64,000 nt of DNA, taken from Marispirochaeta sp963667435 (GTDB lineage: Bacteria > Spirochaetota > Spirochaetia > JC444 > Marispirochaetaceae). The position numbers were made by a program, and so were the translations under genes. Below are positions 8,275 to 16,624 of this stretch, piece after piece (the first letter of the stretch is position 1; the number at the start of each line of letters is the position of its first letter). The DNA lies in assembly GCA_963667435.1 (NCBI GenBank), contig OY763414.1, positions 496,001 through 560,000 of the forward strand, in the 5' to 3' direction. The notes under the pieces are model-generated. The model saw only the letters and a list, made by a program, of their open reading frames with translations. It made no database searches and had not been told where the DNA came from.

Positions 8275-8399
8275 TAAGTAGACCAGAATTAACCGTTGAA
8301 GATATTGCAGGAAAGGTAGTTGTAACAAGTAACGGTCATGTTTCGTTAGTAAATATAAAAAATGAGTTGGACATTCTGGCATTCCCCCAGAGTCTGTAA
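8271..8399 (+). pseudogene. Gene truncated by IS256-type element
   Basis: A reading frame beginning MISRPELTVEDIAGKVVV continues for 39 codons of its own and then enters the left terminal repeat of the IS256-type element, where it meets TAA at 8397-8399. The downstream part of the gene is not found on the far side of the element. It contains TSNGHVS, similar to TGNGHYG in the previous gene. Confidence 0.5.
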
Positions 8400-8418
8400 A
8401 TTTTCCCGTGTAAATGCC
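8389..8418 (+). repeat. Left terminal inverted repeat of IS256-type element
   Basis: Begins AGAGTCTGTAAAT and ends GTGTAAATGCC; the reverse complement of 9688-9717 matches except in the six central bases. Confidence 0.8.
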
Positions 8419-8422
8419 TATT

Positions 8423-9649
8423 TTAATCATTCGAAAAGCGCTCACCATATTCAAGCTGAAATCTATTCATTGCCGGTTTCCAGGCGCGCAGTGGCATAGT
8501 CCATTTTTTTGATGCCTGCTGTATGGCCAAGTATACGATTTTGAATGCTGATTTGTCATTCGGAAAAATCCTGCGATTTTTTATAGCCTTGCGGATTACG
8601 CTATTGAGAGATTCAATGGCATTGGTAGTGTAGATAATCTTTCGGATTTCATCGGGATAGTCGAAAATCGTTATCAAATGCTCCCAATGCCGTTTCCACA
8701 TCTTGCTTATCGAGCCGTATTGGCTGTCCCATTTTTCACAGAACTTGCTCAATTCCCGTTCTGCTTCTTCAAGGTTGATAGATGAGTAGATGGCTTTCAA
8801 ATCTGCAGCCGCTTCTTTGCGATGCTTGTAAGACACATATTTTAGTGAATTACGAACCATATGAACTATGCAGAGTTGCACCTTTGTTCTGGGAAACACG
8901 CTGTTTATTGCGTCAGGAAAGCCGGTAAGTCCGTCTACACAGGCGATAAAAATATCCTGTACTCCACGATTTTGAAGCTCTGTTAGCACAGACAGCCAGA
9001 ATTTAGCGCCTTCATTCTCAGAGATCCACAGACCAAGAAGCTCTTTGTGCCCCTCTGTAGTGACTCCTAAGGCCAAATAGATAGCCTTTTTGACTACGCG
9101 CTTATCCTGATGGACTTTTACGACAATACAATCCAGGTAAATAATGGGATACAGACTTTCTAACGAGCGGGTTTGCCACTGCTCAACTTCTTCGATAATC
9201 GAATCTGTTACCTGAGAAATAAGTGAATGAGAAACATCTACTCCGTACATTTCTTTCAGCGTATCAGCGATATCTCTGGTGGTCTGGCCCTTGGCGTAGA
9301 GCGCTAAAATCTTCTGATCAAACCCCAGAAGTCTGCGTTGACCCTTTTTAACGATAGAAGGTTCAAAATCTGAATCACGATCTCGAGGAGTATCAATCTC
9401 AAGTTCTCCGGAATCTGTTTTGACTGTTTTTGAATTGTAGCCGTTCCGACTATTTTTCTTGTTGTGCCCTTTCCGTGAATGCTTCTCATAACCAAGATGG
9501 TTATCCATCTCTGCATTCAAGGCTTTTTCAATTGTTAGCTTCATCAACCGGCCAAGAGGATCCGCAAGGTCATCCTCGGGTTTCACCCCTTTTGCCAGTT
9601 CCGCAGCTAATTCTTCTAACCGATCATCATCTATCATGATACTGTTCAT
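8423..9649 (-). CDS. IS256-family mutator-type transposase
   Basis: A 408-residue transposase. The DDE residues are visible as Asp in YLDCIVVKV, Asp in ACVDGLTGF and Glu in TTNAIESLNSVIRK, with the CIVHMVRNSLKYV motif of the mutator superfamily between the second and third. The N-terminal MDNHLGYEKHSRKG region is also typical. I chose the start MNSIMIDDDR at 9649 because TAGGAGTTAGG precedes it; a longer frame starts seven codons upstream without a better signal. The frame is intact, so the element may still be active. Confidence 0.92.
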   Translation of the reverse strand: MNSIMIDDDRLEELAAELAKGVKPEDDLADPLGRLMKLTIEKALNAEMDNHLGYEKHSRKGHNKKNSRNGYNSKTVKTDSGELEIDTPRDRDSDFEPSIVKKGQRRLLGFDQKILALYAKGQTTRDIADTLKEMYGVDVSHSLISQVTDSIIEEVEQWQTRSLESLYPIIYLDCIVVKVHQDKRVVKKAIYLALGVTTEGHKELLGLWISENEGAKFWLSVLTELQNRGVQDIFIACVDGLTGFPDAINSVFPRTKVQLCIVHMVRNSLKYVSYKHRKEAAADLKAIYSSINLEEAERELSKFCEKWDSQYGSISKMWKRHWEHLITIFDYPDEIRKIIYTTNAIESLNSVIRKAIKNRRIFPNDKSAFKIVYLAIQQASKKWTMPLRAWKPAMNRFQLEYGERFSND

Positions 9650-9687
9650 CCTAACTCCTATGCCCTTCATTGGGCTATTAAGAATTA

Positions 9688-9717
9688 GGCATTTACACAG
9701 TTTTATTTACAGACTCT
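9688..9717 (-). repeat. Right terminal inverted repeat of IS256-type element
   Basis: On the minus strand it begins AGAGTCTGTAAAT, the same outer motif as the left repeat. Confidence 0.8.
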
Positions 9718-9738
9718 ACGGCTAACAGTATATCCCCG

Positions 9739-10986
9739 ATGAGAATCAAAATTTTATTGAAACATGATTTAAAATACTTAAACTATAAGCATGAAACTTC
9801 TGACAATGTATCATATTTTGCCGGCAGTTATGTAGAGTTGAAAAGAAAAACAGATCTGGAATACTGGCGCCAGTTTGTTTTTTATAGTGTTTTTATAATA
9901 GCGTATTTTATATCATCCCTGATACTTATTGCATCATTACTGTATGCGATTAAAGTCCACGATTTCAGTTCGCTTGGTATCTTTTTATGCCTGTTAATCA
10001 TAGCAGGATATCTTCTCTTCAATAGAAAAATATCTTACAAGATTAAATCCTATATTATCCCTCTCTTTTTCTTTATCATATTTGCCTCTACCATGTATTT
10101 TTTCGGACCTACCAGTGAGTCTCGACTTTGGGCCTTTTTATATATTTTTGTTTCATCTATTTTCAGTACCCTTCTATACTCTGTTATTGCTACCATTGTT
10201 GTAATAGTTACCGACGCTTTATTTGGCTTTTTTCAAAGCCACGCGTTACTACATTGGGTTGAAGTCATCTATCAACCCCTTGAAAGCTGGTACAATGTTA
10301 GTTTTAATTTTCTTGTTCTGATGTTAATTATGCTATTGATTACCCGATATCTTTTCCTTGGCATCCAGGAAGCACTTAACAGAACCAATAAATAACAAAT
10401 TGCCTTGATTTTAGGCTTAGCGAAACTTGCGAAATTCAGAGATACTGACACCGGCCAGCATCTTGAAAGAATCAGTAGTCTTGCCGTAAGGCTTGCTGAA
10501 GAAGCCAGTCATTTACCTGAATACTCAGGATACATAAACAAGGATTATCTTTCTGATCTTGCTATATCTTCACTACTTCATGATATTGGAAAGGTCGGTA
10601 TCCCTGACAACATTCTATTAAAACCAGGGAAACTGACGCAAGAAGAATACGAAACCATGAAAATACACTCTTCATATGGCTCAACGGTAATTGAAGAATT
10701 TTCAAATAAAATGGGCGATACAGACTTTCTGATTATGGCTGCACATATTGCCAAATATCACCATGAAAAATGGGATGGAAGTGGTTACCCTGAAGGTTTA
10801 TCAGGTCCTTCGATTCCATTAGCTGCACGAATTGTTGCACTTGTAGATGCCTATGACGCTTTGATTTCCGAAAGAGTTTATAAACAATCCATTTCTCATG
10901 AGAAAGCGCTGGAAGTTATTAGAGCAGGCACCGGTATTCACTTCGATCCACAGCTTACTAAACTATTTATTGCGATTTTCGAATAG
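9739..10986 (+). pseudogene. Membrane HD-GYP phosphodiesterase split by in-frame TAA
   Basis: The first part (to 10392) is a membrane domain of 218 residues with about five helices. TAA at 10393-10395 ends it, but the same frame continues at once with QIALILGLAKLAKFRDTD and a full HD-GYP domain. The domain has HDIGKVGIPD and HHEKWDGSGYPEGL, the metal-binding and GYP motifs of cyclic-di-GMP phosphodiesterases. HD-GYP domains normally follow the last helix directly, so this is one gene with a nonsense codon, perhaps CAA or GAA originally. A TTG at 10405 could restart translation but has no ribosome-binding site. The gene begins 22 bases from the IS256-type element; the frame is open back into it, so the true 5' end may also be lost. 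A functional enzyme is unlikely. Confidence 0.75.
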
Positions 10987-11140
10987 GAACATTTTCTTTC
11001 AAGAATATGCCAGTACAATAAAGAAATCCCGGACACTAGGTTGAAATAAAGTCTCTAGATAAAATGGTAAAATTCACAGGATTATCCGAACTTCTATCGT
11101 CGAAACAAAGGCTCCATGTCGTGACTTTCTGTAAAACATC

Positions 11141-11170
11141 TTGAAATATCTATTCTCCCCGCCATACTAT
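11141..11170 (+). promoter_or_regulatory. Promoter for leaderless small membrane protein gene
   Basis: TTGAAA (11141-11146), an 18-base spacer and TACTAT (11165-11170). The ATG lies seven bases after the -10 box, so the transcript would begin at or next to the start codon. Confidence 0.5.
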
Positions 11171-11177
11171 CTGTACT

Positions 11178-11525
11178 ATGAATCAGGCAATAAAAAAGAA
11201 AAAACACAGGATAGATCTTCGCGGAACCTTACCTCTTTTCTTCAGGAAGTACTATTTTGTTATCCTCATAGGAAGAGATACCAGAGAACAGACAAAGGCG
11301 ATAGAAGCAGACCGCCGGGCCGGGGTTAAGAGGGTTGGTTTTATAATGTCTCTGGTATTTATATCGATTCCGCTGTTGATTTTTATTTTGTTACTACTGT
11401 ACTTTCTCAAATCTGCATTAGGGATCAATATATTTCCACACCGACATCTCGGCGATTTTACCGGTCCTGTATATGATTTTTTTGACAATATTCTGGAAAA
11501 CATTGCGCATAAGTTTTCTAACTGA
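11178..11525 (+). CDS. Small single-pass membrane protein
   Basis: A 115-residue protein with a basic N-terminus, the segment FFRKYYFVILIGRDTREQT, a charged stretch EADRRAGVKRVG, one long hydrophobic helix near residues 55-77, and a short C-terminal tail. The pattern suggests a conserved inner-membrane protein of unknown function. The start has no ribosome-binding site; the -10 box is seven bases upstream, consistent with a leaderless message. It lies between the broken HD-GYP gene and a receiver-domain gene and has no visible operon partner. Confidence 0.55.
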   Translation: MNQAIKKKKHRIDLRGTLPLFFRKYYFVILIGRDTREQTKAIEADRRAGVKRVGFIMSLVFISIPLLIFILLLLYFLKSALGINIFPHRHLGDFTGPVYDFFDNILENIAHKFSN

Positions 11526-11595
11526 CCAATTCTGATGAACTATATTTTGACACTGACTCCGTTTTAGCATAAATTAAAGGTGGAGAAACTGATTC

Positions 11596-11964
11596 ATGCC
11601 CAACACATTATTGCTTATAGAGGACGAAGCTATTATCAGGCTTTCCACAGTGAGAATGTTTCAGAAACAATCGGATTTGAGGATCCTTCATACCGGAACA
11701 CCCGAAGCAGCAATAAATATTATAAAAACGGAAAAGCCTGATTACATGGTTGTGGATATTAACCTTAACGACTCGTTAAACGGAGTAGATATTGTCAAGG
11801 ATGCCTATACCGGATACAAACCCATAGTTTTTTTTCTCAGCGCTTACGAGGAATCGAGTTACCATTCGGTTCTCTCCGGTGTTGAATACAGCGGATATTT
11901 TTTAAAACCGGTCAATGCCAGAATAATCGATACCATTGTTGAAAAATGCAGAGTAGACAGTTGA
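11596..11964 (+). CDS. Stand-alone receiver-domain response regulator
   Basis: A 122-residue CheY-like receiver with no output domain. The acidic pocket (Glu9, Asp10, Glu11), phospho-acceptor Asp54 in MVVDINL, Ser82 in FFLSAYE and Lys104 in YFLKPV are all present, so it should be phosphorylated normally. The INLNDSLNGVDI loop after the Asp is typical of receivers paired with HisKA_2/HWE kinases. Such a kinase is encoded nearby at 12833-14137 and is the likely partner, though the two genes are separated by an opposite-strand gene. AAAGGTGG precedes the ATG. Confidence 0.85.
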   Translation: MPNTLLLIEDEAIIRLSTVRMFQKQSDLRILHTGTPEAAINIIKTEKPDYMVVDINLNDSLNGVDIVKDAYTGYKPIVFFLSAYEESSYHSVLSGVEYSGYFLKPVNARIIDTIVEKCRVDS

Positions 11965-11983
11965 AATCATTTAATACAGGTAA

Positions 11984-12721
11984 TCAACGAACTTCTACTA
12001 TCTGGTTAAGAATCTCTGAATAGCGCCCGTTTCGCTTATACTGTCTGAGCCCTTCATCAAACATATCAGCAATTTTCTGTGCATCGGGATTCTTACGGGA
12101 AATCAGCAGGTAATAATCCTGACTGTTCAAGGGTTTTGGATCGTACCGGAAATTATTTCTTTTTACAGGATCAAAAAGCTTATTGATAATATAGATTCCT
12201 ACATACTTGGATGCTGGATATATATCGATCCGTCCGGCTTCAATTTTCTGAAAATTCAACTCTTCTTTTGGGACAAACTCAATATCCAGGCCAAAATCTG
12301 TGAGGGGTGTCATATATGCGTACCCGATAGTACCTCCGATGGTATAAGCGCGCAGATCCTCCAGAGTTTCCCAATGAAAATCTTTATTCTTCAGGTAAAA
12401 GAAAACATTCTCCTCCACAAGAATAGGTTCTTTTGTCGCTATTACATTAATCCGTCTTTCAGGTGTATCCATCAAAGGAAACGAAGCATCGCAAGCTCCT
12501 GATTCAACATTCTTCAGACTTCTTAACCACGGGTAATAGCGGAATTCTACCTTTATGTCATAAAGGGCAAATATTTCTGCTACAAGCTGTTCCAATATCT
12601 GACAGTTTTCATCTCTGCTGGAGGTAAAAGGTTCCCAGTCTCCAATAGCCATCACCAACTTTTCCTGTCCATAAAGACAGGAAGAGACTAAAAACAACAG
12701 AAAGAGAAACTTCCGTAACAT
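11984..12721 (-). CDS. Periplasmic solute-binding protein, family 3 (amino-acid type)
   Basis: A 245-residue SBP_bac_3 protein. The N-terminus is a signal peptide; VSSC at about residues 12-15 could be a lipobox, or cleavage could occur after YGQ. The domain shows the usual pattern: LVMAIGDWEPFTS, a FRYYPWLRSLKNVESGACDASFPL segment, and YTIGGTIGYAY at the hinge. There are no permease or ATPase genes beside it; it lies divergent from a sensor kinase, so it may feed a sensory input rather than transport. The -10 box TATACT is six bases before the ATG, consistent with a leaderless message. Confidence 0.8.
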   Translation of the reverse strand: MLRKFLFLLFLVSSCLYGQEKLVMAIGDWEPFTSSRDENCQILEQLVAEIFALYDIKVEFRYYPWLRSLKNVESGACDASFPLMDTPERRINVIATKEPILVEENVFFYLKNKDFHWETLEDLRAYTIGGTIGYAYMTPLTDFGLDIEFVPKEELNFQKIEAGRIDIYPASKYVGIYIINKLFDPVKRNNFRYDPKPLNSQDYYLLISRKNPDAQKIADMFDEGLRQYKRNGRYSEILNQIVEVR

Positions 12722-12727
12722 ACTTTC

Positions 12728-12733
12728 AGTATA
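12728..12733 (-). promoter_or_regulatory. -10 box of the solute-binding protein gene
   Basis: TATACT on the minus strand, six bases upstream of the ATG at 12721. The best -35 candidate, CTTTCA, lies 17 bases further upstream and is weak. Confidence 0.4.
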
Positions 12734-12832
12734 ATGTATCTGTGCAAAATTGAAAGATTTGATTCAATAAGTCTTTAAGATTTATCCAGAACCCATATAA
12801 TAGAGAGTACAAGTTAGAACTGCCGGTGAAAT

Positions 12833-14137
12833 ATGAAAAACAGACTGCATGTTAAGCTGATTATAACTGTTCTTACCGCCACCCTCTTATCGGCCCTGAT
12901 CTCGGGTCTTTTTCAATACCATATTCATATGGTAAGAAACAAGCTGTATATATCTTCCATACTACAAACAACTGCAGAATATGTAAGCAGACTTCTTCAG
13001 AATTCCGTATATTCATATGACTATGTAACTGCCCGTTCTATTGTTTCTTCCTCCTTCAGCGACCGTAATATCTATTACATTCAGATAATGAACACCGGAT
13101 ACAGTAAATCAAATTTCACAATAGACAGACTCTCTTTAGGTGAATCTACAGATGTTCCCCTATCAGATCTAAGACAGACCCTGATTTATACTGAATCGCC
13201 CATTAGGTACGACAATACAGTCATTGGAACACTCAAAATCGGTATGACTCAGTATTATCTGAGAGATGAGACTCGTAGTGATATCTTAAATATCATTCTG
13301 CAACTCTTCGCATACTGCTTGATTCTCATTATTCTTCTGTTTATTTTCTTCAATAAAATAATTGCTAACCCCATTCTGCAAATAACCCGTACAGCAGAAG
13401 AGATAACACGGGGAAATCTGTCCAGTAGAATATCCATAAACAACCGTGATGAGTTGGGGAATCTTGCTGCAACCATAAACTCAATGGCAGAAACCATTAA
13501 AAAAAATATCGATGAATTGAAAAACACCATATATGAAAAGAATCTGCTCATAAATGAACTGCATCATAGGGTGAAGAACAATCTTTCAACAATTCTTGGG
13601 GTTCTTGACCTGCAGGCTGAAAAAAGTTCCAGTCGGGAATTCGAACAGAGCAAAAATATACTTTATTCTATTTCCCTTGTTCATGAACAGATTTACTCAT
13701 CTGGGAATTTCGCCAGGATCAATATAAAAGAGTATGCTGTAAAATTGCTGGATCATATAAAACCAATCAAAAAAAACATGTCTTCAGCAATTCTACATCT
13801 TGATATAGATGAAATATTTCTGAACATTACCCAGGCTACTCCCTTTGGCCTCCTGCTGAATGAACTTATAAACAATTCTTTAAGACATGTATTTAACAAA
13901 GGTCCCAAAGGTGAGATTTTTATTGAGTTTAAGAAATTGGAAAATACACATTCCACTGTCAGGCTTGTAGTTTCCGATAACAGAGAAGAATTTGACCCCG
14001 ACAGTGATATATCATCATTGAGTTCACCAGAGATCACATTGGTTAATGCGCTGTCTGAACAACTGAAAGCAGAGTTTATCGTTGATGGACTGTCGCCCGA
14101 AGGTTCAGTTATAACTGTAAGATTCCATCTGGAATAA
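12833..14137 (+). CDS. HisKA_2-type sensor histidine kinase with HAMP domain
   Basis: A 434-residue membrane sensor kinase. It has an N-terminal helix (about 8-28), a periplasmic domain of about 120 residues, a second helix (about 155-177), a HAMP linker (NPILQITRTAEEITRG), then the HisKA_2 phospho-acceptor motif ELHHRVKNNL with His244 as the likely site, and a HATPase domain (LLLNELINNSLRH with Asn343 in the N box). The G boxes are weak: NREEFDPDSD replaces the usual DNG. HisKA_2 kinases often act on small stand-alone receivers, and one is encoded at 11596-11964. The adjacent divergent solute-binding protein may present its ligand to the periplasmic domain. A TATAAT box lies at 12796-12801. 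Confidence 0.85.
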   Translation: MKNRLHVKLIITVLTATLLSALISGLFQYHIHMVRNKLYISSILQTTAEYVSRLLQNSVYSYDYVTARSIVSSSFSDRNIYYIQIMNTGYSKSNFTIDRLSLGESTDVPLSDLRQTLIYTESPIRYDNTVIGTLKIGMTQYYLRDETRSDILNIILQLFAYCLILIILLFIFFNKIIANPILQITRTAEEITRGNLSSRISINNRDELGNLAATINSMAETIKKNIDELKNTIYEKNLLINELHHRVKNNLSTILGVLDLQAEKSSSREFEQSKNILYSISLVHEQIYSSGNFARINIKEYAVKLLDHIKPIKKNMSSAILHLDIDEIFLNITQATPFGLLLNELINNSLRHVFNKGPKGEIFIEFKKLENTHSTVRLVVSDNREEFDPDSDISSLSSPEITLVNALSEQLKAEFIVDGLSPEGSVITVRFHLE

Positions 14138-14175
14138 CCTCTGCTCCTCACACGGCAGCCTTTAACGGCTTACCC

Positions 14176-14574
14176 TTATGCAGGGCGATATCCTGTAATA
14201 GATACTTCTGCCACAAGATTGCCTTTATCATCTGTAACATCAACAGTGTAAAAACAAATCTTCTTCTTGTTTTCAACACATTGAGCCTCTGCATACAAAA
14301 CCGGACCTCTTGTAGCACTGATATAGCTGATATTGCTTGTTATAGACACGGTTACACCTTCATCATCTGTATTCGCAGCAATCGCAAAAGTGAAATCTGC
14401 AAGGGTAAATATGGCGCCTCCCATAACATACCCCGCTGCATTCATGTGCTTTTGTTCAACCGGTAACCTGCATTTTGCGTAGTGTGAGGCAACATCAATT
14501 ATATGAATACCTGTTGTTTCTGTTGCATACAGATCATCACGGAATCTGAGAACCGCCGACTGTTTATAATCCAT
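14176..14574 (-). CDS. PaaI-type hotdog thioesterase
   Basis: A 132-residue single-hotdog acyl-CoA thioesterase. The active-site helix region HMNAAGYVMGGAIFTLADFTFAIAA matches the N..G..HGG..F.LAD pattern of PaaI-like enzymes, although Val-Met replaces the usual His in the HGG part. The C-terminal strands (YAEAQCVENKKKICFYTVDVTDDKGNLVAE) are also typical. These enzymes hydrolyse aryl- or acyl-CoA thioesters in the cytoplasm. The gene is isolated, convergent with the kinase gene, and its substrate cannot be told from context. Confidence 0.8.
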   Translation of the reverse strand: MDYKQSAVLRFRDDLYATETTGIHIIDVASHYAKCRLPVEQKHMNAAGYVMGGAIFTLADFTFAIAANTDDEGVTVSITSNISYISATRGPVLYAEAQCVENKKKICFYTVDVTDDKGNLVAEVSITGYRPA

Positions 14575-14683
14575 ATTTTTCCAGCCTTAATATTTTGAGT
14601 TAATCTTAATCCTTTACATGTATGCGTTCAATCTCTAGGGAAAACCATTTTTGATTGTTTATGAGTGAAATAATCATAAAAAA

Positions 14684-14713
14684 TTCGATTTTTATAACAG
14701 CAAATACTATAAT
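14684..14713 (+). promoter_or_regulatory. Promoter of the chemoreceptor gene
   Basis: TTCGAT (14684-14689), an 18-base spacer and a perfect TATAAT (14708-14713), 38 bases upstream of the chosen ATG. Confidence 0.45.
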
Positions 14714-14750
14714 TTGATTGTATTCAGTATCTACAGCAAAGAAGGATTCC

Positions 14751-16613
14751 ATGCGCAACTATCAGCGACATTATTTGATAAATATTTTCATTTCAATCAT
14801 AATAGGTTCAGCAGCAATAGGATTCAGCAGTGCATTTTTCAGAGCTGAAGAAGCAACAATTTCGGGCACCTTCATCCGGACAATTTTTATATGTCTGCCC
14901 TTCGGCTTGCCTGCTTTGGGTGCCATGGCCTTTTTTTCAAATGTTTATAAGACAGAACCTTCAAATTCCGGAAATGAAAAAGCTGTTCATATTGTTATTG
15001 CAAAAACAGGTAAACTCCCGCTTATTTCCATGGTTGTATTCAGTATAGCTCTGATTTTGTTTGGATTTGGTATTCTACGGTTCAGCAGATTTATCGGGAT
15101 TCTACCTGGTCTTGAAATTACGGTGGCCGTTCTCAGCGTTTCCTGGGGAATGCTTGCGGCGGCTTCGGTTTATATGGGAACAGATAAAATAAACGGAAAC
15201 TTTCTGGAGAGCTGGAAGGTATTTCACTATCCGTCGACACTAAGAGCAAGTCGACAATCCCAGAAAATGATTATTATCCCGGTAATGACAGCTGTGCTGG
15301 GTTTGACTTTTACCTTCGGTCTTGCAGGCAGCCTTCTGTTGAAATATGAATCCCTGGATTCAATACCTCCCCTGTCAATTTTCCTGCTTATTTTGTTCGT
15401 CATCATTTACTACATAACAATTGTTTCCCTGGCAATAACCGGTAGTCTAAATCATAAACGGGTATTCAATTCCGTAATTGAACAAATGGATCAATTGTCT
15501 TCCGGTGAGAAGGATCTTTCCAAACGAATTTTTATTGGCAGTGTTGATGAAGTTGCATCCATATCGGGACTGATCAATACATTTGTTGAGAAACTCTCAG
15601 AAAGTCTATGCACAATCAAAAACACTCAGGAAGACCTCTTGATGGTTGGTGAAAACCTCGGCAAAAATGCAGAGAACTCAAAAACTGACGTTGAGGAAAT
15701 TTCCGAATTTATCAGTAAGTTAAAAGCCCAGACAGTAAATCAGACTGCAAGTATTCAGGAAACAGCCTCAGCAGTTGAGCATATAGGTTTGATCATCAAA
15801 AGAATGGATACATTGATATCCGAACAAACCTCGAGCATTAATGATTCCTCAAGCTCAATAGAACAAATGACCAGCAATATATCCTCCATCAATACATCAA
15901 TGATTACCATGGCAGGGGAATTCAAAGTACTAACCGAAACGTCACAAACCGGTTTGTCAATACAGGAAGAAACATTTATCCGAACATCGGAGATTGCTAA
16001 AAAATCACAGGATCTGCAGGTTGCGAATAAAGTAATATCAGATATTGCTGCAAGGACTAATTTGCTGGCTATGAACGCTGCCATTGAGGCCGCCCATGCA
16101 GGAAAATCCGGGCTCGGGTTCTCCGTGGTAGCACAGGAGATACGAAAACTTGCGGAACATTCTGCACGAAACTCAAAGACAATTGCCTCGATTCTCGGTG
16201 AAGTTCAAACAGGCATTCAACAGGTGGTGGATTCCTCTTTATCTTCCAAGGATATTTTTACTCAGGTTGCACAGAAGATAAATGTTACCGACCAGCTTGT
16301 GCATGAGATAAACAGAACAATGGAAGAACAACAGGAAGGAACCAGCCAGATTCTCAAAGCTCTTGAATCCATGAACGAGATAACAGCAAAAGTTCAATCA
16401 GGGGCCACTGACATGAACCTGGGCAGCCAGACAATTGTTAACGAAATGCAAACTCTTACTGAACAGACAAAAACAACTACCTCAAATATGGATTCCATTG
16501 TTAAAGGCATTAAGAGCGTAACTGACAGTGTTCAATCTGTATCAGAGTTCGCCCTTCTCACCCGAAGGTCAATTGAACAAATCGCTGATGCCATAGGGGA
16601 TTTCAAAGTTTAA
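14751..16613 (+). CDS. Methyl-accepting chemotaxis protein with multi-helix membrane domain
   Basis: A 620-residue chemoreceptor. Instead of a large periplasmic sensor it has about six membrane helices in the first 230 residues, then a HAMP-like region (VIEQMDQLSSGEKDLSKRIF) and a long cytoplasmic coiled coil. The signalling tip is clear: ARTNLLAMNAAIEAAHAG followed by VVAQEIRKLAEHSARNSKTI. It should couple to CheA/CheW and control flagellar rotation. Glu/Gln-rich helices offer methylation sites. I start at the ATG at 14751 because GAAGG precedes it; a TTG 33 bases upstream lies just after the -10 box and is less likely. The multi-helix input suggests sensing of membrane or energy state, which is inference. 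Confidence 0.88.
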   Translation: MRNYQRHYLINIFISIIIGSAAIGFSSAFFRAEEATISGTFIRTIFICLPFGLPALGAMAFFSNVYKTEPSNSGNEKAVHIVIAKTGKLPLISMVVFSIALILFGFGILRFSRFIGILPGLEITVAVLSVSWGMLAAASVYMGTDKINGNFLESWKVFHYPSTLRASRQSQKMIIIPVMTAVLGLTFTFGLAGSLLLKYESLDSIPPLSIFLLILFVIIYYITIVSLAITGSLNHKRVFNSVIEQMDQLSSGEKDLSKRIFIGSVDEVASISGLINTFVEKLSESLCTIKNTQEDLLMVGENLGKNAENSKTDVEEISEFISKLKAQTVNQTASIQETASAVEHIGLIIKRMDTLISEQTSSINDSSSSIEQMTSNISSINTSMITMAGEFKVLTETSQTGLSIQEETFIRTSEIAKKSQDLQVANKVISDIAARTNLLAMNAAIEAAHAGKSGLGFSVVAQEIRKLAEHSARNSKTIASILGEVQTGIQQVVDSSLSSKDIFTQVAQKINVTDQLVHEINRTMEEQQEGTSQILKALESMNEITAKVQSGATDMNLGSQTIVNEMQTLTEQTKTTTSNMDSIVKGIKSVTDSVQSVSEFALLTRRSIEQIADAIGDFKV

Positions 16614-16624
16614 TAAAACAAAAA

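Larger units (their letters stand above)
8389..9717 (-). mobile_element. IS256-family insertion sequence (complete)
   Basis: A 1.33 kb element with terminal inverted repeats at 8389-8418 and 9688-9717. They share AGAGTCTGTAAAT at the outer end and GTGTAAATGCC at the inner end and differ only in the six middle bases. It contains one intact transposase gene on the minus strand. The usual 8-9 base target duplication is not seen (CATTCCCCC on the left, ACGGCTAAC on the right), which suggests a deletion or recombination next to the element. On the left it truncates a small gene; on the right it abuts the start of the HD-GYP gene. Confidence 0.85.

Noticed and set aside
5312..9717. Composite transposon bounded by the two insertion sequences
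   Set aside because: The elements belong to different families (IS3-type and IS256-type) and have different terminal repeats, so they cannot mobilise the DNA between them as a unit.
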